Source of the DNA: a bacterium
GTDB taxonomy: Bacteria > Sysuimicrobiota > Sysuimicrobiia > Sysuimicrobiales > Segetimicrobiaceae
NCBI GenBank assembly: GCA_035945995.1
Contig: DASYZR010000086.1
Location: 1-46,831 of the forward strand
Direction of reading: 5' to 3'
Length of the DNA: 46,831 bases
This document shows positions 40,532 through 46,831 of this stretch, piece after piece (positions within the stretch are counted from its first letter, which is position 1; the number at the start of each line of letters is the position of its first letter). A program made the position numbers and the translations under genes. The notes beneath the pieces are model-generated. The model was given only the letters and a program-made list of their open reading frames with translations, made no database searches and was not told where the DNA came from.

Positions 40532-41511
40532 CGGAGGGCATCCACCTGCGGCCGTTCGACGCCGGCCGGATCGGCGAGATCGTCCGACTCTGGAACGCCG
40601 CGGCCGGTGCCGCCTTCCCGCTCAGGGAGGCGCTCCTTCGGCAGAACACCGTGCTCGATCCACACTTCGACCCCGAGGGGGCATCGCTCGCCTGCGCCGC
40701 GTCGACGGACCGCGTCGTCGGATGCTGCATCGCCAAGATTGCGCGGGAGCCGCTCGGGGCCGACGGCCTGGCGGCCGACCGGGGATGGCTCAGTCTCGTC
40801 GCCGTCGACCCGCAGCACCGGCGGCGCGGAATCGGGAGGTCGCTCGTCGGCGCCGCGGAGGCATTTCTCCGCACCAGGCACCGGGCGAAGGCGGTCCTGG
40901 GGTCCGATCCGGCGCACTTCTTTCCCGGCGTCCCGGACGCCACGGACGCGGGCGGGTTTTTCGAAGCGTGCGGCTATCGTTTTCGGGGCGAGGCCTACGA
41001 TCTGCACCGATTCCTAAGGGACTATCGCACTCCGGAAGCGGTGACGGCCCTCTTGGCACAGCACCACGACATCGAAATCCGGCCGCTCGCCCCCGGCGAC
41101 CGGCCCGCGCTGCTCGCGTTCCTCACCGCGGCGTTTCCGGGGCGCTGGCGGTACACGATCGAACGGTTTCTGGCCCGCGGAGGACCCATCGGCGACGTGA
41201 TGGGCGTCACGCGGGACGGGACGATCCGCGGATTCGCGCTGCTCTTTCACCCGCAGTCGCGCTGGATTGGGCCGAGCATCGCCTGGGCCTCCTATCCCGC
41301 GGCGGCGGCCGGAGGTCTCGGACCCATGGGCTTGTCCCCCGAAATCCGCGGCCGCGGCCTTGGCCTTGCCCTCCTCGATCGGGCTATGGTTCATCTCGCC
41401 GGGCTCGGCGTCGATGAGATGGTGATCGACTGGACGATTCTGCTCGACTTCTACGGAAAACTCGGCTTCGCGCCGCACCGGCGCTACCGTCACGGCGAGC
41501 GGCTGCTATGA
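40528..41511 (+). CDS. Tandem GNAT acetyltransferase
   Basis: A 327-residue protein with two GNAT folds. The first (~1-165) has WLSLVAVDPQHRRRGIGRSLVGAAEAFL, a clear acetyl-CoA loop (Q/R-x-x-G-x-G/A), and the second (~175-327) has MGLSPEIRGRGLGLALLDRAM with the same loop. Such fused pairs acetylate amines or transfer N-acyl groups; placed between DUF4127 and a NagZ-like hexosaminidase, an amino-sugar substrate is an attractive guess. The ATG at 40528 overlaps the DUF4127 stop (ATGA) and its own stop overlaps the GH3 ATG. Confidence 0.88.
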   Translation: MTEGIHLRPFDAGRIGEIVRLWNAAAGAAFPLREALLRQNTVLDPHFDPEGASLACAASTDRVVGCCIAKIAREPLGADGLAADRGWLSLVAVDPQHRRRGIGRSLVGAAEAFLRTRHRAKAVLGSDPAHFFPGVPDATDAGGFFEACGYRFRGEAYDLHRFLRDYRTPEAVTALLAQHHDIEIRPLAPGDRPALLAFLTAAFPGRWRYTIERFLARGGPIGDVMGVTRDGTIRGFALLFHPQSRWIGPSIAWASYPAAAAGGLGPMGLSPEIRGRGLGLALLDRAMVHLAGLGVDEMVIDWTILLDFYGKLGFAPHRRYRHGERLL

Positions 41512-43061
41512 TGCCGGGCTCGGTCACGCCGCCGTCGGATCTCATCGGCCAGCTGTTCATGGTGGACTTCACCGGCCTCGAACCGTCGCCGGACGTGGAC
41601 CGTCTGATCCGGGACGGCGCCGGCGGCATCGTGCTGTTCGATAAGAACATCGCCGAGCCGGTCCAGATCGCGGCCTTGACCAACGCGCTCCAACGCATCG
41701 CGGCAGACGCCGGGCAGCCGCCGCTCCTGATCAGCATGGACCAGGAGGGCGGTCCGGTCGTGCGCCTGCGCGCCGGCGCCACCCACTTCCCGAGCGCGAT
41801 GGCGTTCGGCGCTGCCGGCAGCGAGGCCCTGGTGGCCTCCGCGGCCGGCATCACCGCGCGGGAGCTGCGCGCGGTCGGCGTGCCGATGAATTTTGCGCCC
41901 GTGCTCGACGTCAACACGAATCCGCGGAATCCTGTCATCGGCGTGCGGTCGTACGGCGAAGACCCGGACCGCGTCGGCCGGCTTGGCGCCGCAGCGGTCC
42001 GGGCAATGCAGGTCTCGGGCGTCGCGGCGACCGTCAAGCACTTTCCCGGACATGGGGACACGGCCGTCGACTCGCACGTCCGATTGCCCACCGTGAAGCA
42101 CGACTTCCGGCGGCTGGACAGGGTCGAGCTCGCCCCCTACCGGGCCGCCATCGCCGCGGGGTGCGCCGCGGTCATGACGGCGCACATCATCTTCCGGGCC
42201 CTCGATCCCGATCGCCCGGCCACCGTCTCCCCCGCCGTGCTCGGGTTCCTGCGCGAGCGCCTGGGTTTTGGCGGGGTGATCGTGACGGACTCGATGGCCA
42301 TGGACGCGATCAGGGGGTACGCGCGGCCCGGCGAGGCCGCGGTGCAGGCCGTGCTGGCCGGCGCCGACATCGTGCTCGCGTGCGGGGCGCTCGACGCACA
42401 GCGGGAGGCCCTCGCCGCGGTGCGCGAGGCGGTGGCGAGCGGCCGCATTCCGCCGACCAGGATCGCGGACGCCGTCGCGCGGGTGGACGCGCTGAAGCGG
42501 CGGGTCAAACTGGCCGAGCGGGCGACCGTACGGGTCGAAGACGTTGCGCGCCGGGTCGGCGTGCCGGCCCACCTCATCGTCGCCGACCGGGTGGCCGAAG
42601 CCGCCGTGACCCTGGTCCGCGATCCCGGCGCGTTGCTCCCGTTGTGCTCCGGGCCGGTGGCAGTCGTCGACGGAGCGGCAGGTGACGGCACCGCGGGTCG
42701 GCTGGCCGAGGCGCTGCGGGCGGCGGGGCGTGAGGCGGTCTGCGTGCCGCTGGTGGCCGGGCAGGCGCCCGGCGACGGGGTCCTCGTCCTCCCGGTCGGG
42801 CACGCGCGGCGCGACACGGCAGAGACGCGCACGACTGCCGCGCGCGTCGCACAGGCCGCGGCGGAGACCGGTCCGCTCGTCGTCATCGCGACCGGCGCCC
42901 CGTATGTCCTCGCGGACGTGCCGCCGCAGGCGACGTGTCTTGCGGTCTACGGCGACGACCCGGCCTCGCTGCGCGCCGGGGCGCGCGCGCTCGCCGGCCT
43001 CGTCACGGCACAGGGAGTGCTGCCGGTCTCCCTTCCGGAGCCCGGCTCATCTGTCCCCTAG
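41508..43061 (+). CDS. nagZ: Glycoside hydrolase family 3, NagZ-like beta-N-acetylhexosaminidase
   Basis: A 517-residue GH3 enzyme. The catalytic barrel (~1-340) includes LISMDQEGGPVVRL, NFAPVLDVNTNPRNPVIGVRSYGED, KHFPGHGDTAVDSH (the NagZ signature with the acid/base His) and IVTDSMAMDAI, holding the nucleophile Asp. A C-terminal domain (~360-517) is smaller. No signal peptide, so it cleaves imported N-acetylglucosaminides or muropeptide-type sugars in the cytoplasm. The ATG at 41508 overlaps the GNAT stop. It is the last gene of the operon that begins with the solute-binding protein. Confidence 0.9.
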   Translation: MMPGSVTPPSDLIGQLFMVDFTGLEPSPDVDRLIRDGAGGIVLFDKNIAEPVQIAALTNALQRIAADAGQPPLLISMDQEGGPVVRLRAGATHFPSAMAFGAAGSEALVASAAGITARELRAVGVPMNFAPVLDVNTNPRNPVIGVRSYGEDPDRVGRLGAAAVRAMQVSGVAATVKHFPGHGDTAVDSHVRLPTVKHDFRRLDRVELAPYRAAIAAGCAAVMTAHIIFRALDPDRPATVSPAVLGFLRERLGFGGVIVTDSMAMDAIRGYARPGEAAVQAVLAGADIVLACGALDAQREALAAVREAVASGRIPPTRIADAVARVDALKRRVKLAERATVRVEDVARRVGVPAHLIVADRVAEAAVTLVRDPGALLPLCSGPVAVVDGAAGDGTAGRLAEALRAAGREAVCVPLVAGQAPGDGVLVLPVGHARRDTAETRTTAARVAQAAAETGPLVVIATGAPYVLADVPPQATCLAVYGDDPASLRAGARALAGLVTAQGVLPVSLPEPGSSVP

Positions 43062-43067
43062 TTGCTG

Positions 43068-43095
43068 TTAGGCAAGCTTCGAGCCACGGTATAAC
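43068..43095 (+). promoter_or_regulatory. Weak promoter candidate upstream of the efflux pair
   Basis: TATAAC at 43090-43095 is a good -10 box; the best -35 at suitable distance is TTAGGC (43068-43073, spacer 16), a poor match. The 81-base gap after the GH3 gene is the only place for a promoter of the HlyD/MFS genes, unless they are read through. Confidence 0.3.
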
Positions 43096-43142
43096 CTGAG
43101 CAGCCGTTCAGTACAGCACGTCCGGGACCGTGGTGATGCACC

Positions 43143-44249
43143 ATGCCGAATCCTCCGCGCCATCCTGCTCCATCCGAGATCAGCCAGTCCGGCGCACCGC
43201 CTGACGCCGGCGCGTCGGCGTCAGGCACGCCTCCGGATCAGGCTGGCGTGCGGCGCGAGGCACCGTGGATGCGCCGCCGCTGGCTCTTCCTCGGCGTCCT
43301 CGTCGGCGTGGCGGCGGCGGCAATATACGCGGTGCACTACTTCAGCTACGCCGCGACCCACCCGAATACCGACGATGCGTCGGTGGGCGGCGACACCGTC
43401 GCCATCAACGCCAAGATTTCCGCGCGCGTGACCCAGGTGCTGGCGAACGGCGATCAGCACGTACGGCGGGGAGACCTGTTGGTCACGCTGCTCCCATCGG
43501 ACGCGCGCGTGCAGGCCGACCAGGCGGCGGCCGCGGCGGCGCAGGCGATCGCCGCCGAGGGTCAGGTCCGCGCCGCGGAGGGTAACGTGGCGGCTGCGGA
43601 CGCCGCGCTCACCAAGGCGCGTCGGGATCTTGCCCGTCAGCAGACTCTGTATCGCGCCGGGGCCGTCGCGGCGATGGATCTTGACGCGGCGACGGCCGCC
43701 CAGGACACCGCGGCCGCGCAGTATCGGGCGGCACAGGGGCAACTGGCTGCCGCGATCGATCAACAGCGGGCCGCCGCGTCGCAGGCGCAGGCGCAGCGCA
43801 TTTCCGCGGCCGAGGAAGCGCGGGAGACCCGGATCGTCGCGCCGGCCGACGGCGCGATCGCAGACCAGGTGCCTGTTCAGGTGGGACAGGTCGTGCAGCC
43901 CGGCCAAACGCTCATGACGCTGGTCCCCTTCTCTCCCCGCTGGATCGACGCCAACTTCAAGGAGACGCAACTGCGGTACGTTCGGGTGGGGCAGCCTGCG
44001 CTGGTCCACGTCGATTTGCTCAATCAAACCTTCCACGGGCACGTCGAGCGACTCGGGCCCGCGACCGGCGCGGCGTTATCCCTCCTCCCGCCCGAAAACG
44101 CGACCGGCAACTACACGAAGGTCGTACAGCGCGTGCCGGTCCGGGTCGCGCTGGATGATCCCGCCGGCCGCGCGCTGCAGGTGGGGCTGTCGGTCGAGGT
44201 GACGATCGACACAACGCAGCCCGGACGGACGGCCCAGGCCGCTCCCTAA
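43143..44249 (+). CDS. HlyD/EmrA-type membrane fusion protein
   Basis: A 368-residue periplasmic adaptor with one N-terminal membrane helix (~46-66: WLFLGVLVGVAAAAIYAVHYF). It has the EmrA-like start THPNTDDASVGG, a lipoyl/barrel-sandwich domain split by a long Ala/Gln-rich coiled-coil hairpin (~120-225), then RIVAPADGAIADQVPVQVGQVVQPGQ and WIDANFKETQLRYVRVGQPA. It should bridge the MFS pump to an outer-membrane or envelope channel. The ~45-residue cytoplasmic head is Pro/Ala-rich, encoded around a 10-base inverted repeat. The MFS gene follows 11 bases later. Confidence 0.92.
   Translation: MPNPPRHPAPSEISQSGAPPDAGASASGTPPDQAGVRREAPWMRRRWLFLGVLVGVAAAAIYAVHYFSYAATHPNTDDASVGGDTVAINAKISARVTQVLANGDQHVRRGDLLVTLLPSDARVQADQAAAAAAQAIAAEGQVRAAEGNVAAADAALTKARRDLARQQTLYRAGAVAAMDLDAATAAQDTAAAQYRAAQGQLAAAIDQQRAAASQAQAQRISAAEEARETRIVAPADGAIADQVPVQVGQVVQPGQTLMTLVPFSPRWIDANFKETQLRYVRVGQPALVHVDLLNQTFHGHVERLGPATGAALSLLPPENATGNYTKVVQRVPVRVALDDPAGRALQVGLSVEVTIDTTQPGRTAQAAP
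43199..43226 (+). repeat. Perfect 10-bp inverted repeat inside the 5' end of the HlyD gene
   Basis: GCCTGACGCC (43199-43208) and GGCGTCAGGC (43217-43226) are exact complements around an 8-base loop, within codons ~20-28, the part encoding the low-complexity head. A stable stem this close to the start could slow translation or serve as a protein site; no T run follows. Confidence 0.6.
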
Positions 44250-44260
44250 AGGTCCCGATC

Positions 44261-45844
44261 GTGACATCTTCGGCCGCTCCGGCGATCACCGCGGCCCCCG
44301 ACGGAGGCACGCGGAACAAATGGCTGGTCACCGCCGCCGTGACCGTCGGGACGCTGATGGGGACGGTGGACACGTCGATCGTCAACGTGGCCCTTCCCAA
44401 CATCCAGGCGAACTACGGCGTGACGATCACCGAAGTCGCGTGGATCTCGACCGGCTACCTGATCGCGCTCGCCATCGTGCTGCCGCTCACCGGTTGGCTG
44501 TCGTCGGTCTTTGGGCGCAAGCGGCTCTACCAGACCTGCCTGCTCGTCTTCATCGGCGCCTCGGCGCTGGCCGGCCTGGCCCCGTCGCTGCCGTTCCTGA
44601 TCGCGGCGCGCGTGCTGCAGGGGCTCGGCGCCGGCGTCCTCAGCCCGACGGAGCAGACAATCCTGCGCGAAACGTTTCCCCCCGAGGAGCAAGGTCTGGC
44701 GACCGGCCTCTACGCGCTCGTGGTCGTGCTGGGGCCGACGATCGGGCCGCTCATCGGCGGGGCGATCACCGACAACTACACTTGGCGCTGGATCTTCTTC
44801 ATCAACCTGCCGGTCGGCATCATCGGGTCGCTCATGGTGGCGGCGTTCGTCCCGGACCCCGCTCACGCGAGAGCCCGGCCGACCACGGTCGATGCCGTCG
44901 GCATCGGCCTCGTCAGCGTGGGCCTGGCCGGCCTGCTGGTCGTCCTCGAACAGGGCAACGAGTGGGGGTGGTTCGATTCTCCGCTCGTGTGGGGGATCGG
45001 CCTCACGGCGATCTCGTGCCTCGTGCTCTTCGTGCTGTGGGAGCTCCTCGGGACCGACACCCCCGCGGTCGATCTCCGCGTGCTCGCCCATCCGCCGTTT
45101 GCCGCGGCCTGGGCCGGCGTGTCCCTCATGGCGTTCGGACTCATCGGGGCCTTGCTGCTCCAATCGTTGTTCCTGCAGGAGGTGCTGGGGTATACCGCCA
45201 CGCAGACGGGGTGGGCGTTTCTGCCGCGCGGACTCATCACCATGTGCATGAGTCCGCTGGCCGGCCTCCTCATGCCCCGTGTCGGCCCGCGCGCGATGGC
45301 CACGGTCGGCGTCGCGTCCGTCACGACCGGCGTGTTTCTCATGTCGCGGTGGACGCTGGACACGGGCCCGCCACAGATCCTCCTCGCCTTGATGGTCAAT
45401 GGCTTCGGTCTGTCGCTGCTGTTCCTTCCGCTGTTCACGTCGGGGCTGGCGACGTTGGACCGCCGCCGGCTCACCGGGGCGGCCGGTCTGCTCAGTCTTC
45501 AACTCCAACTCGGCTCGGCATTTGGCACCGCGGTGCTCGCCACGATGCTCCAAGACGGCATGCAGCGCTACCACGCCCTGCTCGCCGTCCACACCGCCCC
45601 GACGGATCCTCAGTTCACATCGCGGCTCCAACAACTCCAGGCACTCGCGGCCGGCCGGGGCGGCGATCCGGTCGCGGCCCAGCACCAGGCGGCCGCCATT
45701 ATCAACGGAATGATCAGCCAGCAGGCCTCGGTGCTCGCGTTCGAGCATGCCTTTCAGGTCGTGCTGGTGGGGGTGCTCGCGATGGCGATCTGCATCCCGT
45801 TTTTCCGCGTGCCGTCGGGGCGCCGCGCGGCGCCGATGCATTAG
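44261..45844 (+). CDS. EmrB/QacA-type MFS drug exporter (DHA2 family)
   Basis: A 527-residue membrane protein with 14 predicted helices, the DHA2 arrangement. The family motifs are visible: LMGTVDTSIVNVALPNIQANYGVT in helix 1, GWLSSVFGRKRLY (motif A) after helix 2, LVVVLGPTIGPLIGGAITDNYTWRWIFFINLPVGI (motif C region). It should export drugs or other amphipathic compounds using the proton gradient, with the adjacent HlyD-type adaptor. The GTG at 44261 has AAAGG upstream. The end overlaps the converging exonuclease gene by 4 bases. Confidence 0.94.
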   Translation: MTSSAAPAITAAPDGGTRNKWLVTAAVTVGTLMGTVDTSIVNVALPNIQANYGVTITEVAWISTGYLIALAIVLPLTGWLSSVFGRKRLYQTCLLVFIGASALAGLAPSLPFLIAARVLQGLGAGVLSPTEQTILRETFPPEEQGLATGLYALVVVLGPTIGPLIGGAITDNYTWRWIFFINLPVGIIGSLMVAAFVPDPAHARARPTTVDAVGIGLVSVGLAGLLVVLEQGNEWGWFDSPLVWGIGLTAISCLVLFVLWELLGTDTPAVDLRVLAHPPFAAAWAGVSLMAFGLIGALLLQSLFLQEVLGYTATQTGWAFLPRGLITMCMSPLAGLLMPRVGPRAMATVGVASVTTGVFLMSRWTLDTGPPQILLALMVNGFGLSLLFLPLFTSGLATLDRRRLTGAAGLLSLQLQLGSAFGTAVLATMLQDGMQRYHALLAVHTAPTDPQFTSRLQQLQALAAGRGGDPVAAQHQAAAIINGMISQQASVLAFEHAFQVVLVGVLAMAICIPFFRVPSGRRAAPMH

Positions 45845-46831
45845 TCGCCGAGCCGAGCGACCCTCCGACGCAGCCGCTCCATCGGGCCGGATAGGCCGAG
45901 CCGTCCCGCCAACGCAAGAGCCTCCGCGGCCGCGCGCCGCGCACCGGTCCGATCACCGGCGCGCGCCCTCGCCTTCCCGGCTTCTTCGAGCACGTGCATG
46001 CGATACCGATCCGGCGCCGGCCACGCCGCCGCCTCGGCTTCCCATCGCGCGTGCCGCCGCGTCTCGTCTCCGAGCAGGCGGTACGCGCGGGCCAGGCGCT
46101 GCAGCGCCCGCCAGCGATCAGCAGGATCGGCCGCGGCGTCTACGGCGCGCTCGAGGCACGCCGCCGCCCTGGGGTGCTCGCCGCGGCGCACGAGCAGCAC
46201 GCCGGCCCCTTCCCAATCGAAGGGGACTCGCGAGCGCTCCGGGTCGCGCAGCGTCCTCACGACTTCCCCGTGGAGCGCCACCATCGCGAGCAGGTCGGCC
46301 CGGTTGTGGGCGACGACCGGGTCCAGCGATGCGCGGTCTCCCGAGCGGAGGTACTCGACGTAGATGCCGGGGATCAGCCATCCCGGGACGTCGCCGTCCC
46401 TGGGTGCCCCGATCACTTCCGCTTCGAGCGTGCTGAGCCGGTGCGTGCCGAGGACCCGGTGCCACAACCGCCGCGCCGGCGTGATCAGGTCGGTGTGGAC
46501 CGCGGGCACGGCCGGCTGCTGGCGCGACAGGATGAATCGCGACTCGAGAATGGGCCAGTCGAACCGTTGGCCGTTGAAGGTGACGAGATGCGGGCGTCCG
46601 GCGAGGCGCTCAGCCACCGCGGCGAGCAGGCGCGCTTCCGAGCGCAGGCGCCGCAGCAGGAACTGTTCGGTGACCAGCGCCTCGCCGTCGAGATATGCGA
46701 GCCCGATGAGGAACGCGTAGGTTCCCGTGCCGGCGGCGAGGCCGGTCGTCTCCGTATCCAGCCACACCATTCCCGTCGCGGTCCCGGCGTGGTCCGCGGC
46801 GACCCACTCCAGGCTCGCGCCGAGATCCACG
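45841..46831 (-). CDS. YprB-like RNase H-fold exonuclease, 5' end at or beyond the window edge
   Basis: At least 329 residues; the frame is open to the window end, so the N-terminus may lie outside. A GTG at 46830 could be a start but is not supported. The DEDD-type core is seen: WLDTETTGL (D and E), TFNGQRFDWPILESRF, and HNRADLLAMVALHGEV holding the last Asp, with W/Y-rich GWLIPGIYVEYLRSGD between, matching the YprB ribonuclease-H-like family. A C-terminal helical, TPR-like region (~215-329, WRALQRLARAYRLLGDETRR) follows. It probably trims 3' ends of nucleic acid, target unknown. Confidence 0.85.
   Translation of the reverse strand, partial: VDLGASLEWVAADHAGTATGMVWLDTETTGLAAGTGTYAFLIGLAYLDGEALVTEQFLLRRLRSEARLLAAVAERLAGRPHLVTFNGQRFDWPILESRFILSRQQPAVPAVHTDLITPARRLWHRVLGTHRLSTLEAEVIGAPRDGDVPGWLIPGIYVEYLRSGDRASLDPVVAHNRADLLAMVALHGEVVRTLRDPERSRVPFDWEGAGVLLVRRGEHPRAAACLERAVDAAADPADRWRALQRLARAYRLLGDETRRHARWEAEAAAWPAPDRYRMHVLEEAGKARARAGDRTGARRAAAEALALAGRLGLSGPMERLRRRVARLGD

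Overview
The window is very GC-rich, densely packed bacterial chromosome with short intergenic gaps, many GTG starts and many stop/start overlaps (ATGA, GTGA). The gene content points to an aerobic, heterotrophic environmental bacterium: a phenylacetyl-CoA epoxidase operon, a molybdenum hydroxylase, M20/M24 peptidases, a sugar ABC transporter, DUF1800/DUF1501 proteins and SpoIIE/RsbW/STAS partner switching. I suspect an uncultured Terrabacteria lineage (for example Sysuimicrobiota/CSP1-3 or Chloroflexota), but no rRNA, tRNA or marker protein here settles this. The first ~1.7 kb reads less GC-rich than the rest and carries a transposase, so it is probably acquired.

Layout. 1-1.7 kb: small orphan ORFs around an IS1595-type transposase and a small coiled-coil protein. 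1.7-3.2 kb: a transglutaminase-like protein and an unknown protein. 3.2-5.3 kb: a decayed 5' copy of a DMT/EamA permease gene, a vapBC toxin-antitoxin pair, then an intact copy of the same permease. 5.3-10.2 kb (minus): a four-gene overlapping signalling operon, read in the order triple-PAS protein, histidine kinase, receiver-GAF-PP2C-HATPase fusion, STAS antagonist. 10.5-18.6 kb (mostly plus): M24 peptidase, class III aminotransferase, zinc-ribbon protein (minus), tyrosine recombinase, M20 amidohydrolase and the DUF1800/DUF1501 pair. 18.6-20.2 kb (minus): two unknown proteins and a small P-loop kinase. 20.3-22.4 kb: RibD-like reductase and M20 peptidase. 22.4-25.0 kb (minus): paaABCD with a near-consensus promoter and an inverted-repeat operator candidate. 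25.2-33 kb: membrane-GAF-degenerate GGDEF protein, thioredoxin-like protein, enolase-superfamily enzyme, DUF971 protein, molybdenum hydroxylase small and large subunits, active-type GGDEF protein. 33-35.8 kb (minus): kduD-like dehydrogenase overlapping an O-antigen-ligase/TPR membrane protein. 36-43 kb (plus): solute-binding protein, two permeases, DUF4127, tandem GNAT and NagZ-like GH3, the last five tightly coupled. 43-46.8 kb: EmrA/EmrB-like efflux pair and, converging on it, an RNase H-like exonuclease that reaches the window edge.

How the genes work together. The 5.3-10.2 kb operon looks like a complete signal path from PAS sensing through a kinase to a response-regulated phosphatase/anti-sigma-kinase fusion and its STAS partner; no sigma factor gene is present. 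The 36-43 kb operon looks like uptake and cleavage of an amino-sugar or peptidoglycan-derived oligosaccharide; its ABC ATPase must be encoded elsewhere. The most unusual features are the four-fold His-containing heptad-phased repeat in the kinase, the nearly identical triple PAS array, the mosaic duplicated permease around vapBC, and the DUF4127-GNAT-NagZ operon.
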